DNA of 64,000 bases from Tatumella punctata (GCF_039523735.1 NZ_BAAAFW010000037.1:62001-126000), one strand, 5' to 3'. Positions 1-8,897 are shown, counted from the stretch's first letter. Made by a program: numbers and translations. Notes: generated by a model from the letters alone, not told the origin.

Positions 1-55
1 GCATGGCCAGTGTCTGGCTGGCCCCGCCCATCGCCGTATAAATGGCATGATCCAT
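1..55 (-). CDS. flgF: FlgF, flagellar proximal rod protein (5' end only)
   Basis: Only the first 18 codons are inside the window. They read MDHAIYTAMGGASQTLAM, the conserved start of FlgF, a proximal rod protein of the flagellar basal body. A Shine-Dalgarno sequence (GGAGG) lies about 10 bases before the ATG. The gene follows flgE by 15 bases in the same direction, as in the standard flgBCDEFGHIJ operon, so the rest of the operon should continue off the left edge. Identification rests on the short N-terminus plus gene order. Confidence 0.9.
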   Translation of the reverse strand, partial: MDHAIYTAMGGASQTLAM

Positions 56-70
56 AATGCAGTCCTCCGG

Positions 71-1273
71 CTATCGCAGGTTCACCAGGGTGTTCAGGAT
101 CTGATCCTGGGTTTTGATCGTCTGAGCGTTAGACTGATAGTTACGTTGCGCAACAATCATATTTACCAGTTCTTTACTCATATCGACGTTTGAGGCTTCA
201 AGGGCTCCGGCGGTCATTGACCCGAGGTTACCGGTCCCCGGCACACCAATCATCGGCTGACCGGAAGCACTGGTCTCTGACCAGACATTATCACCGTCCG
301 GCTGCAAGCCTTCCGGATTAGCAAATCCGGACAAGACAATTTGCCCGAGTAACTGTGTTTTCTGGTTAGAATAGGTCCCGGTAATGGTGCCATCATCATT
401 CACCTTATAGCCGGTCAGATCACCGGGGGCGAACCCGTCCTGTACCGGACTGCCGAACGTACTGGCCCCCGTATTCTGTTGCATACTGTTCTGCATATTC
501 AGGGTGATCGACTGGTTAGCCGCCGCCCCGTTACTGCCCTGGATCACCAGGGTTTGCTGAGGGTTGCTGGTCAGCATACCATTTTCATCGAATGACATAG
601 CGAAAGATGCCGATGCCTGACCGGTCGAGGAATCGAGAGGATTCACTGTCCACTGGTTATCCGCGTCTTTAACAAAATAAAGATCCAGCTGATGCTGATT
701 CCCCTGCGAGTCAAAAACTGTGACGGTACTTTTGGCATTAAAACTGTCGACGTTGGTCGGATCGAACGGCGTTACAGTCGGTACAGCATCCGTCGAGTTA
801 AGATTAGCCACCAGTGCTGCTTTACTGGTGGCATTGGCCTGCATCTGGGTATCAGGGATCGACAGCGGACCAGGATTCGCACCGGTCTGGATCACCGCCG
901 GAATACCACTGGCCGGGTACCCGCTGACATTCAGCCCGGCGGTATTGACCAGATTACGATTGGCGTCCAGCGCGAACTGGCCGTTACGCGAATAATAAAC
1001 ATTACCGTTCTGATCCGTAAGGCGAAAAAAACCGTTACCGCTCAGAGCGACATCCAGGGCCCGGCCGGTAGAGGTCGTCGCGCCGTCACCAAAGTCCTGA
1101 ATGACTTTTGCCACTTTAGTCCCCAGCCCGACCTGTGACGCTGCGAACATATCGGCAAATGCCGTGGCAGACGATTTAAAACCGGATGTCGCAGAATTAG
1201 CAATATTATTACCAATAACATCCAGATTTGCCGACGCGGCATTGAGACCGCTGACAGCCTGTGAAAATGACAT
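71..1273 (-). CDS. flgE: FlgE, flagellar hook protein
   Basis: FlgE polymerises into the hook, the flexible joint between flagellar rod and filament, outside the cell. The 400-residue product is close to the usual enterobacterial length (about 402). The N-terminus (MSFSQAVSGLNAASANLDVI) carries the flagellar rod/hook signature, a FlgE D2-type region lies near residues 160-290, and the C-terminus ends with the conserved SNVDMSKELVNMIVAQRNYQ helix that packs in the hook core. AGGAG precedes the ATG. It lies 17 bases after flgD in the flgBCDEF operon and is expected to be exported by the flagellar type III apparatus. Confidence 0.97.
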   Translation of the reverse strand: MSFSQAVSGLNAASANLDVIGNNIANSATSGFKSSATAFADMFAASQVGLGTKVAKVIQDFGDGATTSTGRALDVALSGNGFFRLTDQNGNVYYSRNGQFALDANRNLVNTAGLNVSGYPASGIPAVIQTGANPGPLSIPDTQMQANATSKAALVANLNSTDAVPTVTPFDPTNVDSFNAKSTVTVFDSQGNQHQLDLYFVKDADNQWTVNPLDSSTGQASASFAMSFDENGMLTSNPQQTLVIQGSNGAAANQSITLNMQNSMQQNTGASTFGSPVQDGFAPGDLTGYKVNDDGTITGTYSNQKTQLLGQIVLSGFANPEGLQPDGDNVWSETSASGQPMIGVPGTGNLGSMTAGALEASNVDMSKELVNMIVAQRNYQSNAQTIKTQDQILNTLVNLR

Positions 1274-1290
1274 AATGACTCCTGACTGAG

Positions 1291-2001
1291 TTAAAGGATC
1301 TGCCGTATCTGATCGAGGGTCGCGGTGCCATAGGCCCCCAGATTCAATACCGCTGCATTACCGTTTCCTGCCGGGGTAACCCCGTAAACACGGGCATAAT
1401 TAAGGCTGGTCACATCCACCGGCGCATTATCGTTACTGGCACTGATGGTGACCTGATACTTCCCTTCTTCTGCCGGACTGCCATCGTCACGATTACCATC
1501 CCACTGGAAGGTATGTACTCCGGGATCCATACTGCCAAGGTCCAGAGTGGCGATAGCATTACCACTGCTGTCAGTAATGGTGGCGACTGCATCGCTGACA
1601 CTGGCTGGCGCATCGACGCCAAACGGTGTGGTTGTGATACTGCCGTCTCCGGAAGAGGTATCTTTACCTGCCAGTACCGCACTGCCTGGCAGCATCACGC
1701 CATGACCGATCAGTAACGTATTTTCCATCGACTGGCTGGTGTTGATCTGTCCTGAAATCGCCCCCAGAGTGCTGTTAAGTTGCTCTATACCACTGAGGGT
1801 ATTGATTTGTGCCAGCTGGGAGGTCAGCTGACTGTTATCCATCGGGTTGGTCGGATCCTGATTTTTCAGCTGGGCAATCAGTAACGTCATAAACTGATTT
1901 TGCAGATCAGCCGCGCTGTTACCGTTATCTGTGCTGCTGTTACTGTCACGCAGTAAAGGGGGTCTGCTGCGCATATCTCCGACTGTTGCAGTTATGCTCA
2001 T
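1291..2001 (-). CDS. flgD: FlgD, hook-capping scaffold protein
   Basis: FlgD caps the growing hook and is needed for FlgE assembly; it is removed once the hook is complete. The 236-residue protein has the conserved N-terminal FlgD region, with FMTLLIAQLKNQDPTNPMDN near residues 37-56, followed by the Ig/tudor-like half with GVHTFQWDGNRDDG near residue 160. Length is close to the E. coli protein (231). A GGAGAG ribosome-binding site precedes the ATG, and the gene sits between flgC and flgE with short gaps, consistent with one FlhDC-dependent operon. Confidence 0.97.
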   Translation of the reverse strand: MSITATVGDMRSRPPLLRDSNSSTDNGNSAADLQNQFMTLLIAQLKNQDPTNPMDNSQLTSQLAQINTLSGIEQLNSTLGAISGQINTSQSMENTLLIGHGVMLPGSAVLAGKDTSSGDGSITTTPFGVDAPASVSDAVATITDSSGNAIATLDLGSMDPGVHTFQWDGNRDDGSPAEEGKYQVTISASNDNAPVDVTSLNYARVYGVTPAGNGNAAVLNLGAYGTATLDQIRQIL

Positions 2002-2015
2002 AACACTCTCTCCGG

Positions 2016-2420
2016 TTACTGACCGAGGGTCAGTGTTTTCATCATCAGGCTTTTGACCGTATTCATCACTTCGATATTGGCCTGATAGCTGCGCGATGCA
2101 GAAATAGTGTTCACCGTTTCTGCCACCACATCGACGTTCGGCATACGGATATAGCCTTGCTGATCGGCCAGCGGATCACCCGGCGCATACACCAGCCTGA
2201 ATGGTGAAGGATCATTCATCACCCCGGCCACATGTACCCCGCCGATACCGGACGGGTAGCCGCCATCGGTGCGGAAGATCACCTGTTTGGCACGGTATGG
2301 CTGTCCGTCAGGCCCTGTGCGGCTATCCGCATTGGCCAGGTTACTGGCACTGACATTCAGCCGCTGGGACTGGGCACTCAGTGCCGACCCGGAAATATCA
2401 AAAATACTGAACAGGCTCAT
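2016..2420 (-). CDS. flgC: FlgC, flagellar proximal rod protein
   Basis: FlgC forms part of the proximal rod crossing the periplasm. The product is 134 residues, the same as E. coli FlgC. It opens with SLFSIFDISGSALSAQSQRL and has the rod signature with NLANADS near residues 28-34. The C-terminus holds the conserved rod helix (VAETVNTISASRSYQANIEVMNT region). It lies between flgB and flgD in the same direction. Confidence 0.97.
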   Translation of the reverse strand: MSLFSIFDISGSALSAQSQRLNVSASNLANADSRTGPDGQPYRAKQVIFRTDGGYPSGIGGVHVAGVMNDPSPFRLVYAPGDPLADQQGYIRMPNVDVVAETVNTISASRSYQANIEVMNTVKSLMMKTLTLGQ

Positions 2421-2429
2421 ACAATCCGC

Positions 2430-2840
2430 TTATCCCTGTAATACGCTGATCATTTGTTTAATCCGGCCTGACAGCATCGTCAGATCGGTCTGATATTTGA
2501 CACTGTTATCCGCAAACTGAACCCGTTCCCGATCCATATCTACCGTGTTGCCGTCAGCCGCTGGCTGATCGGGCACCCGATACAACAGCCGGGAGTCGGC
2601 GGGCGGATGGCCCTGTGCAGCAATGTGCCGCCCGGAGGTCAGGGTGAGGGCCAGTGGCTGGTCGCCTTGCTGCCCGCGGGAAACTGCTTTTTTCAGCTGT
2701 GCAGAAAAATCGATATCCCGTGCCTGATAACCCGGGGTATCTGCATTAGCAATGTTTGCGGCCAGTATTGTTTGTCGCTGCTGACGCAGGCTGAGCACCT
2801 GGCGGGCAAAACCAAGTTCCGTATCCAGTCTGTCGGACAT
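2430..2840 (-). CDS. flgB: FlgB, flagellar proximal rod protein
   Basis: FlgB is the membrane-proximal rod component and the first gene of the flgB operon. The product has 136 residues (E. coli 138). The rod signature NIANADTPGYQARDIDF lies near residues 30-46, and the C-terminal helix (NSVKYQTDLTMLSGRIKQM) is typical. It is transcribed divergently from flgA across a 154-bp intergenic region that should carry the FlhDC-dependent promoters of both units. GGAGA precedes the ATG. Confidence 0.96.
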   Translation of the reverse strand: MSDRLDTELGFARQVLSLRQQRQTILAANIANADTPGYQARDIDFSAQLKKAVSRGQQGDQPLALTLTSGRHIAAQGHPPADSRLLYRVPDQPAADGNTVDMDRERVQFADNSVKYQTDLTMLSGRIKQMISVLQG

Positions 2841-2892
2841 AAGTGTCTCCGGTCAGGAAGGTATGACATGCAGAATACGGGAATGCAGTGGC

Positions 2893-2915
2893 GGGAAATC
2901 GACAGAATAGCCGAA
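2893..2915. promoter_or_regulatory. possible FlhDC-binding half-site in the flgB/flgA divergent promoter
   Basis: Within the flgA-flgB intergenic region the stretch GGGAAATCGACAGAATAGCC loosely resembles the degenerate FlhDC box (AA-G-AAATA-CG type). Both flanking operons are class II flagellar genes in enterobacteria, so an FlhDC site is expected here. The match is weak and the boundaries are approximate. Confidence 0.3.
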
Positions 2916-2994
2916 AAAAATGTCACCAGTTTAGCGTTTGAGAATCACCGGGGAGATGTAAAATTAACTGAAATTACAAACAATTAGAAATAAT

Positions 2995-3651
2995 ATGTCT
3001 AAAAAAATGCTGTTTTTATTACTGCTTATTACCCCACTGTTCAGCCTGGCAAGTCCCCTGCAACAGCAGCTGACGCAGTTTTTCCGGCAACGGGAACCGC
3101 AATATGCCGGGCAGATGCAGGCGGTCATTATTACCCCCCGCCAGGGCTGGCCGGTCTGTTCCCGGCCGGTATTCAGTTTACCCGGTAACAGCCGCCGCTG
3201 GGGGAAAATGACCGTGGCAGCCCGCTGTGGCCCGCGAAAGAATTTTCTGCAAACTGAATTACAGGTTACCGGCAATTATTATGTTGCAGCACAACAAATT
3301 CCCCGTGGGGGTCTGGTCACGCAACAACTGTTATCCCGCTGCTACGGAAGGCTGGATACCCTGCCAGCACGGTCGCTGCTGGTACCGTCGCAGACATTAC
3401 CTGCCATTGCCTTACAAACTCTGCAACCCGGGAAAGTGATTATCCGGACACAGTTACGTCAGCCCTGGCAGGTAACAAGCGGTGATCAGGTACAGGTGAG
3501 CCTGTATGGCAACGGATTCAGTGTCGGCACTGCCGGTACAGCACTGAACAACGCAACCGCAGGCAATGAAGTCAGAGTCAGAACGCTGAATGGTCAGATC
3601 ATTATCGCAACTGTTGATAGTCACGGGCTGTTATCCGTAAAAATCAACTAA
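2995..3651 (+). CDS. flgA: FlgA, P-ring assembly chaperone
   Basis: FlgA is a periplasmic chaperone for assembly of the FlgI P-ring around the rod. The 218-residue product (E. coli 219) begins with a Sec signal peptide (MSKKMLFLLLLITPLFSLAS), followed by a mature protein with a SAF-type domain near residues 95-160 (AQQIPRGGLVTQQLL region) and the conserved GNEVRVRTLNGQIIIATV segment near the C-terminus. It is divergent from flgB. A separate FliA promoter follows it, in front of flgM. Confidence 0.95.
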   Translation: MSKKMLFLLLLITPLFSLASPLQQQLTQFFRQREPQYAGQMQAVIITPRQGWPVCSRPVFSLPGNSRRWGKMTVAARCGPRKNFLQTELQVTGNYYVAAQQIPRGGLVTQQLLSRCYGRLDTLPARSLLVPSQTLPAIALQTLQPGKVIIRTQLRQPWQVTSGDQVQVSLYGNGFSVGTAGTALNNATAGNEVRVRTLNGQIIIATVDSHGLLSVKIN

Positions 3652-3665
3652 CACAAAGCAGGCCA

Positions 3666-3692
3666 TAAGGTTTCAGGGGCAAATGCCGATAA
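3666..3692 (+). promoter_or_regulatory. sigma28 (FliA) promoter of flgMN
   Basis: TAAGGTTT, an 11-base spacer, then GCCGATAA. This matches the enterobacterial FliA consensus (TAAAGTTT-N11-GCCGATAA) at every position but one and has the correct spacing. It lies 61 bases before the flgM start. In E. coli and Salmonella flgMN is also read from a sigma28 promoter, so FlgM limits its own class III expression. Confidence 0.88.
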
Positions 3693-3752
3693 TCCGGATA
3701 TCCTGCCTGAGTTGTCAGGCGAACAGAATAATCCAGCAGCGGAGTCACGTTT

Positions 3753-4049
3753 ATGAGCATCGACAAAACACGGGTCAGCGGGCTTATCCCTCAGGCAGAA
3801 CAACAGCCATCAGCCGGCATACGTCTTCAGGACAAACTGTCACTGTCCGGTACTGCGGCCCCCGCTGCCAGGGTAAACCTGAGCCGGGTACCACAATTAC
3901 TGCATAACACCAGTCAGGGGGATATCCGTCAGTCAAAGGTTAATGACCTCCGGCAGGCAATTGCCGACGGACATTACCACACTGATAGCCGGATAATTGC
4001 TAACGGGATCGCTGACAGCCTGAGGGTGGAGCATGATGACGCAGACTAA
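3753..4049 (+). CDS. flgM: FlgM, anti-sigma28 factor
   Basis: FlgM holds FliA (sigma28) inactive until the hook-basal body is finished and is then exported. The product is 98 residues (E. coli 97), hydrophilic and probably unstructured at the N-terminus. The sigma-binding C-terminal half has the family pattern DIRQSKVNDLRQAIADGHYH followed by DSRIIANGIADSL. It overlaps the start of flgN by about 17 bases, suggesting coupled translation, and has its own FliA promoter upstream. Confidence 0.95.
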   Translation: MSIDKTRVSGLIPQAEQQPSAGIRLQDKLSLSGTAAPAARVNLSRVPQLLHNTSQGDIRQSKVNDLRQAIADGHYHTDSRIIANGIADSLRVEHDDAD

Positions 4050-4458
4050 TCCGCAGCAAGCGTTATTGATAATCGTGCAGAACATGCAGCAGGTTTTATC
4101 GTCACTGCAACTGATGATGGAAACAGAGCAACAGGAACTGATGGCAGCACATCCTGACAGTTACCGGCTGCAGAGCCTGACAGAAGATAAGCAGGCAGCC
4201 CTGAATACTTTAAGTTATCTCGATTTACGGCTGGCGGAGGCCGGTCAGCAGCACAGTTTACAGGCCCCCTATACGGACTGCGGACCGTTAGCCGACTTGT
4301 GGCAGGCGGTTTGCCGGCAACTTTGTGTGCTACAGCAGGCCAACCAGCATACGGGCTTGCTGCTGCAACAACAACTTCGCTGGACACAACAGGCTTTATC
4401 CGTCTTGTCTCCCCTGAGTCAGCGGCCCTTTTACGGACCGGATGGCTATGCTGAGTGA
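4033..4458 (+). CDS. flgN: FlgN, export chaperone for FlgK and FlgL
   Basis: FlgN is the cytoplasmic type III chaperone for the hook-filament junction proteins FlgK and FlgL. The 141-residue product (E. coli 138) is predicted mostly helical and Gln/Leu-rich (QNMQQVLSSLQLMMETEQQE), as in the FlgN family. The start has two adjacent ATG codons (4033 and 4036) after GGTGGAG, so the exact start is uncertain by one codon. It overlaps flgM and ends just before a strong hairpin. Confidence 0.92.
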   Translation: MMTQTNPQQALLIIVQNMQQVLSSLQLMMETEQQELMAAHPDSYRLQSLTEDKQAALNTLSYLDLRLAEAGQQHSLQAPYTDCGPLADLWQAVCRQLCVLQQANQHTGLLLQQQLRWTQQALSVLSPLSQRPFYGPDGYAE

Positions 4459-4489
4459 TATATAAACGCAGATGCCGGCTCTGCCGGAG

Positions 4490-4520
4490 ACAGGGTAACT
4501 TCCGATAAAAGTTACCCTGT
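4490..4520. terminator. bidirectional hairpin between flgN and murJ
   Basis: A perfect 12-bp stem (ACAGGGTAACTT / AAGTTACCCTGT) with a 7-base loop lies between the convergent ends of flgN and murJ. It lacks a long U-tract, so it may be a weak terminator or an mRNA-stabilising hairpin. Confidence 0.6.
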
Positions 4521-4563
4521 CAGTGATCACTGCTTTCCTGAGAGTCCGGCCGTGGCCCGCTGA

Positions 4564-6102
4564 TCAGGTCACACTGCGCCGGGCGAAGTCTTTGACACGG
4601 AATCCCATTATCGCGAGGCTGCCAAAGTACACCAGCCCGCCGACGGCACAGACTCCGGTCAGCCGCAGGATCCGCCACACCATTTCGCCTTCCCCCCACG
4701 ATGGCATGTATTGCAGCAGGGTATAGAGGACTGCCCCCATAATAACCACCGATAAAATCAGTCGGGAAAGAAAACCGGCCCAGCCCGGCTGTGGATGAAA
4801 AATTTTCTTTTTGCGTAATTGCCAGAATAACAGTCCGGCATTCAGACAGGCCGCCAGCCCGATGGATAAGGATAAACCGGCATGTTTCAGGGGACCAATA
4901 AATGCCAGATTCATCACCTGAGTCGATAACAGGGTGAAAATAGCAATTTTTACCGGTGTTTTAATATCCTGCCGGGAATAGAAGCCCGGAGCCAGCACCT
5001 TCACCACGATCAGTCCTACCAGCCCGACCGCATAAGCAACCAGCGCATGCTGAGTCATCAGGGCATCAAATGCCGTAAACTTACCATACTGGAACAGAGC
5101 TGAAGTCAATGGCCCGGCAAGGATACCTATTGCCACTGAACTGGGGATCGCCAGCAACAGGCACAGGCGCAGCCCCCAGTCCATCAGGTTGGAATATTCC
5201 TGGTGATTACCGCTGGCAAAACTGCGGGACAGTGACGGTAACAGAATCGTCCCCAGGGCAACCCCCAGCACTCCCGAAGGAAACTCCATCAGCCGGTCAG
5301 CGTAATACATCCAGGACACGGAGCCGGATACCAGAAATGAAGCAAAAATAGTATTGATAATCAGAGAGATCTGGCTGACGGAGACTCCGAGGATCGCCGG
5401 CCCCATCTGACGTAATACCCGCCATACCCCGGCATCGTGCAGATTGATGCGCGGTAATACCAGCATACCTATCTTACGTAAATGGGGCAGCTGATAACCC
5501 AGTTGCAGTACCCCGCCGACTACAACCGCCCAGGCCAGTGCCATCACATGAGGGTGAAACCAGGGGGCAGCAAACAGCGCAAAGCCGATCATGCTGACAT
5601 TCAGCAAGGTCGGGGCAAAGGCCGGTACCGAAAAACGGTTCCAGGTATTGAGTACCGCACCAATCAGCGATGCCAGAGAGATCAGTAAGATATATGGAAA
5701 GGTTACCCGCAGTAACGCGGTGGTTAACGCAAATTTATCCGCCGTATCAGCAAAACCGGGGGCCGTAATATAAATGACCCACGGGGCTGCCAGCATCCCC
5801 AGGATTGTCACTACCGCCAGCACCAGTGTCAGTAAACCCGCGACATACGACACAAAAATACGTGAGGCCTCTTCACCCTGAGTATTTTTATACTCGGCCA
5901 GAATAGGCACAAAGGCCTGTGAAAATGCACCTTCGGCAAATATACGGCGCAACAGATTGGGAAGTTTAAACGCCACAAAAAAAGCATCGGTCGCCATCCC
6001 GGCACCAAATACCCGCGCCACAATGGCATCGCGGGCAAAACCCAGCACGCGGGAAAACAAGGTCATTGAACTGACCGCAGCCAGTGATTTAAGCAAATTC
6101 AT
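4564..6102 (-). CDS. murJ: MurJ, lipid II flippase
   Basis: MurJ (MviN) flips lipid II across the inner membrane for peptidoglycan synthesis and is essential in E. coli. The 512-residue product (E. coli 511) has the hydrophobic pattern of about 14 membrane helices of the MOP superfamily. It begins MNLLKSLAAVSSMTLFSRVLGF and contains RDAIVARVFGAGMATDAFFVAF near residues 24-45, the substrate-cavity region. murJ faces flgN, as in E. coli, but the mviM and yceH genes that normally separate it from rimJ are absent. Confidence 0.97.
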   Translation of the reverse strand: MNLLKSLAAVSSMTLFSRVLGFARDAIVARVFGAGMATDAFFVAFKLPNLLRRIFAEGAFSQAFVPILAEYKNTQGEEASRIFVSYVAGLLTLVLAVVTILGMLAAPWVIYITAPGFADTADKFALTTALLRVTFPYILLISLASLIGAVLNTWNRFSVPAFAPTLLNVSMIGFALFAAPWFHPHVMALAWAVVVGGVLQLGYQLPHLRKIGMLVLPRINLHDAGVWRVLRQMGPAILGVSVSQISLIINTIFASFLVSGSVSWMYYADRLMEFPSGVLGVALGTILLPSLSRSFASGNHQEYSNLMDWGLRLCLLLAIPSSVAIGILAGPLTSALFQYGKFTAFDALMTQHALVAYAVGLVGLIVVKVLAPGFYSRQDIKTPVKIAIFTLLSTQVMNLAFIGPLKHAGLSLSIGLAACLNAGLLFWQLRKKKIFHPQPGWAGFLSRLILSVVIMGAVLYTLLQYMPSWGEGEMVWRILRLTGVCAVGGLVYFGSLAIMGFRVKDFARRSVT

Positions 6103-6246
6103 AAGTGTTCAGACATCCTGCAATTTCGACATTTATAGCCCGGAACGGTGATCTGCTCCCCGGCCATTGGCACACAGTTTCTGTAGGCGGGCATAGTCTA
6201 TCGGCGCTGGTAAAAATCACCAGCAGTGTTTGTTACAAGGCGTAAT

Positions 6247-6837
6247 TCAGCAATACTTATCAGCACTGCCATCCTCACGAGTCAGTGCCGTCAGAACATG
6301 ATCTTCCCAGACACCATTAATCAGCAGATATTGCCGTGCATACCCTTCTTTCTCAAAACCCAGCCGTGCCAGCAGATTTCCGCTGCGCTGATTCCGCGGC
6401 ATATAATTGGCCATTATCCGGTGGATCTTATGTTGCCGCTGCATATAACGAATGGCCGCCTGTAACGCTTCCTGCATCAGCCCTTGCCCCTGCCATTTTT
6501 CCCCCAGCGAATAACCGAGATAGCAGGCATAAAAACAGCCACGTACCACATTACTGAAATTGGCCACGCCCATTACTTCCTGTTCCGAGGGATCCAGCAG
6601 AATAAAGTAATAGGCCGCCCCCTGACGCTGCTGCTCTGTCATCACCGATAACCGGGCCTGCCAGCCGGACGCCTGGAAATAGCTTTGATCACGGATAGGT
6701 TCCCACGGCATTAAGTAGGCACGGTTACCGGCATAATAGTCTGCCATTCGCCATGCATCGCGATCATTCACCAGCCGGACCACCATCCGGTCAGTCGTCA
6801 GACTCACGCGGGAAGATGCTGTACGGTATCCAAACAT
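6247..6837 (-). CDS. rimJ: RimJ, ribosomal protein S5 N-acetyltransferase
   Basis: RimJ acetylates the N-terminal alanine of ribosomal protein S5 and helps 30S maturation. The 196-residue protein (E. coli 194) is a GNAT-fold enzyme. The acetyl-CoA-binding motif with QGQGLMQEAL lies near residues 115-124, and the C-terminal LLARLGFEKEGYARQYLLING segment is characteristic of the RimJ/RimL group. It is about 145 bases from murJ in the same direction and divergent from yceB. Confidence 0.93.
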   Translation of the reverse strand: MFGYRTASSRVSLTTDRMVVRLVNDRDAWRMADYYAGNRAYLMPWEPIRDQSYFQASGWQARLSVMTEQQRQGAAYYFILLDPSEQEVMGVANFSNVVRGCFYACYLGYSLGEKWQGQGLMQEALQAAIRYMQRQHKIHRIMANYMPRNQRSGNLLARLGFEKEGYARQYLLINGVWEDHVLTALTREDGSADKYC

Positions 6838-7113
6838 AAAGACTCCCTGACTAATGAACAGATTGTTCCGTGTCCGGTTTGCTCCGGACGGACTGCTGAT
6901 TATGTTAATACCAGCGGCTTATTTATCCCATTAAAAACACACTTATTTTCTGCTGACTGTCGCGAAATCGTTGTCGCACACGGGTAATTTTCAGCCACTG
7001 TTGCCGGAAGTAACTGGCAGAGAAGGAGACAGGGACACGGGATGACACCCGGCAGTAACTCAGGCAGAATACTCCCCGGCCCGCAAGGATCTTACCGGTA
7101 AGTTGAGGAATAT

Positions 7114-7677
7114 ATGCGTAAATTGTTTATCTGCCTGTCACTTTTATTCACTGCCCTGCTGCTCACAGGCTGTGACCACCTGACACAATACACCATCAGC
7201 GAGCAACAGGTGAACAACGCGCTGAAAAAACACGATAACTATCAGAAAGATATCGGGGTTAACGGGCTGGCCAGCGCGCATATTGTCCTGACTGACTTAC
7301 AATCAGCTATCGGCAGGGAAGAACCGAATAAAATGACGCTCTCCGGCACTGCCGATATACAGTTACAATCACTGTTTGGTCAGCAGGACGCCCGGGTGAG
7401 CCTGAAAATGAAAGCACAGCCGGTCTTTGATCCACAACAGTCAGCTATCTACCTGCAGGATCTGCAAATCACCGACTCACAGGTCAGCCCGGATAAGCTC
7501 CGTTCTGTTGTCACTGCCCTGATGCCGGTTCTGAACCAGTCATTGCAGGAGTATTTTAAGAATCATCCGGCCTATGTGCTAAGTGCGGACCGCAGTACTG
7601 CCGAAGGGCTGGCAAAAAAACTGGCCAAAGGTCTGGAAGTGAAACCCGGCGAACTGGTGATTTCCCTGACCCGCTAA
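7114..7677 (+). CDS. yceB: YceB-like outer-membrane lipoprotein (DUF1439)
   Basis: A predicted lipoprotein of 187 residues (E. coli YceB 186). A lipoprotein signal peptide ends in the lipobox LLTGC with the acylated cysteine at position 20. The mature part (TISEQQVNNALKKHDNYQKDIG) matches the YceB family, whose structures show a lipid-binding-like fold; its function is not firmly known. It precedes pyrC by about 120 bases, as in E. coli, but grxB and mdtH, which flank yceB there, are absent. Confidence 0.9.
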   Translation: MRKLFICLSLLFTALLLTGCDHLTQYTISEQQVNNALKKHDNYQKDIGVNGLASAHIVLTDLQSAIGREEPNKMTLSGTADIQLQSLFGQQDARVSLKMKAQPVFDPQQSAIYLQDLQITDSQVSPDKLRSVVTALMPVLNQSLQEYFKNHPAYVLSADRSTAEGLAKKLAKGLEVKPGELVISLTR

Positions 7678-7762
7678 CCGGCGACTGACTGCCAAAAATC
7701 AGCGCAAAAAACAAGTGCAATCCGGCCGCGGGGGCTTTATCCTTAGTCCCCGGTAAAAACCC

Positions 7763-7778
7763 CCGCAAACGTTTACTC
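7763..7778 (+). promoter_or_regulatory. PurR operator upstream of pyrC
   Basis: CCGCAAACGTTTACTC matches the PurR consensus (ACGCAAACGTTTNCNT) in its GCAAACGTTT core and lies 22 bases before the pyrC start. E. coli pyrC is likewise repressed by PurR at a site overlapping its promoter, so purine control of dihydroorotase is probably conserved. Confidence 0.8.
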
Positions 7779-7799
7779 TTTTACGCCGGAGCCTGATGC

Positions 7800-8846
7800 A
7801 TGACTGTTCACCCAGATAAGATCACTTTACGCCGTCCCGATGACTGGCATATCCATTTACGTGACGATGAAATGCTGAACACCGTCCTGCCATATACCAG
7901 CGAGGTGTATGGCCGCGCAATAGTCATGCCAAACCTTGTCCCGCCGGTAACCACCGTCAGCGCAGCCATTGCTTACCGTGACCGTATCATGGCGGCCCGC
8001 CCTGCCGGGCATAGTTTTCAGCCACTGATGACCTGCTACCTGACCGACTCGCTGGATCCGGACGAAATCGAAACCGGTTTTCGCAATAAAGTATTCACTG
8101 CTGCCAAGCTGTATCCGGCACATGCCACCACCAACTCCAGCCACGGGGTCACCAGTATCGGACATATTGCCTCCGTGCTGGATCGTATGCAGTCGCTGGG
8201 GATGCCGCTGTTAATCCACGGCGAAGTGACCGACTCACATGTGGATATTTTCGACCGTGAAGCACGTTTTATTGAACAGGTATTAATCCCGCTGCGCAGC
8301 CAGTTCCCGGCCCTGCGGGTGGTGCTGGAACACATTACCACCAAAGATGCGGCTGACTATGTCAGTGCCGGTGATCAACACCTGGCAGCAACGATTACTC
8401 CGCAACATCTGATGTTTAACCGTAACCATATGCTGAGTGGCGGCATTCGCCCGCACCTGTACTGTCTGCCGATCCTGAAACGTAATATTCATCAGGAAGC
8501 GTTGCGTCAGGTGGTTGCCAGTGGTCATCCGCGCTTTTTCCTCGGCACTGATACGGCACCACACCTGCGCCACCGTAAAGAAAGCAGTTGCGGATGTGCG
8601 GGAGTCTTTAATGCCCCGAGTGCACTGTCGGCCTACGCTACCGTATTTGAAGAACTGGATGCACTGCAACATCTCGAAGCTTTCTGCTCCGTCAACGGGC
8701 CGCAGTTTTATGGGTTACCGGTCAACGAAGATACAGTGACCCTGCTACGCCAGCCATGGACGGTTCCTGAAACGATAGCTGCCGGAGATGATGTTATTGT
8801 TCCCTTCCTCGCCGGCCAGACACTGAACTGGACGGTAGCGCCCTGA
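7800..8846 (+). CDS. pyrC: PyrC, dihydroorotase
   Basis: PyrC catalyses the reversible cyclisation of N-carbamoyl-L-aspartate to dihydroorotate in pyrimidine synthesis. The product is 348 residues, identical in length to E. coli PyrC. The zinc-binding HIHLRD motif is near residue 17, the carboxylated lysine lies in AAKLYPAHATTNSSHG near residue 103, and the catalytic aspartate is in FLGTDTAPH near residue 251. A PurR box lies upstream. In E. coli dinI follows; here there is only an SOS box and non-coding DNA. Confidence 0.98.
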   Translation: MTVHPDKITLRRPDDWHIHLRDDEMLNTVLPYTSEVYGRAIVMPNLVPPVTTVSAAIAYRDRIMAARPAGHSFQPLMTCYLTDSLDPDEIETGFRNKVFTAAKLYPAHATTNSSHGVTSIGHIASVLDRMQSLGMPLLIHGEVTDSHVDIFDREARFIEQVLIPLRSQFPALRVVLEHITTKDAADYVSAGDQHLAATITPQHLMFNRNHMLSGGIRPHLYCLPILKRNIHQEALRQVVASGHPRFFLGTDTAPHLRHRKESSCGCAGVFNAPSALSAYATVFEELDALQHLEAFCSVNGPQFYGLPVNEDTVTLLRQPWTVPETIAAGDDVIVPFLAGQTLNWTVAP

Positions 8847-8853
8847 TCAGCCG

Positions 8854-8882
8854 TTGCCTTAGCAGAGATATTACTGTATACA
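8854..8882 (+). promoter_or_regulatory. sigma70-like promoter overlapping an orphan LexA box
   Basis: TTGCCT and TATACA are separated by 17 bases, and the -10 element lies inside the LexA box that follows. This is the standard geometry of a LexA-repressed promoter. A start near 8889 on the plus strand is inferred. No coding gene lies within the next 120 bases. Confidence 0.5.
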
Positions 8883-8897
8883 TATACAGTAATATCT
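8866..8897. promoter_or_regulatory. LexA (SOS) box within a 32-bp palindrome
   Basis: The 20-mer TACTGTATACATATACAGTA (8872-8891) contains CTGT-N8-ACAG, the LexA core, and is essentially the consensus SOS box. It sits inside a perfect 32-bp palindrome with 15-bp arms (8866-8880 and 8883-8897). In E. coli the LexA-controlled dinI occupies this spot downstream of pyrC. Here no dinI-like reading frame follows, so the box is orphaned. Confidence 0.85.
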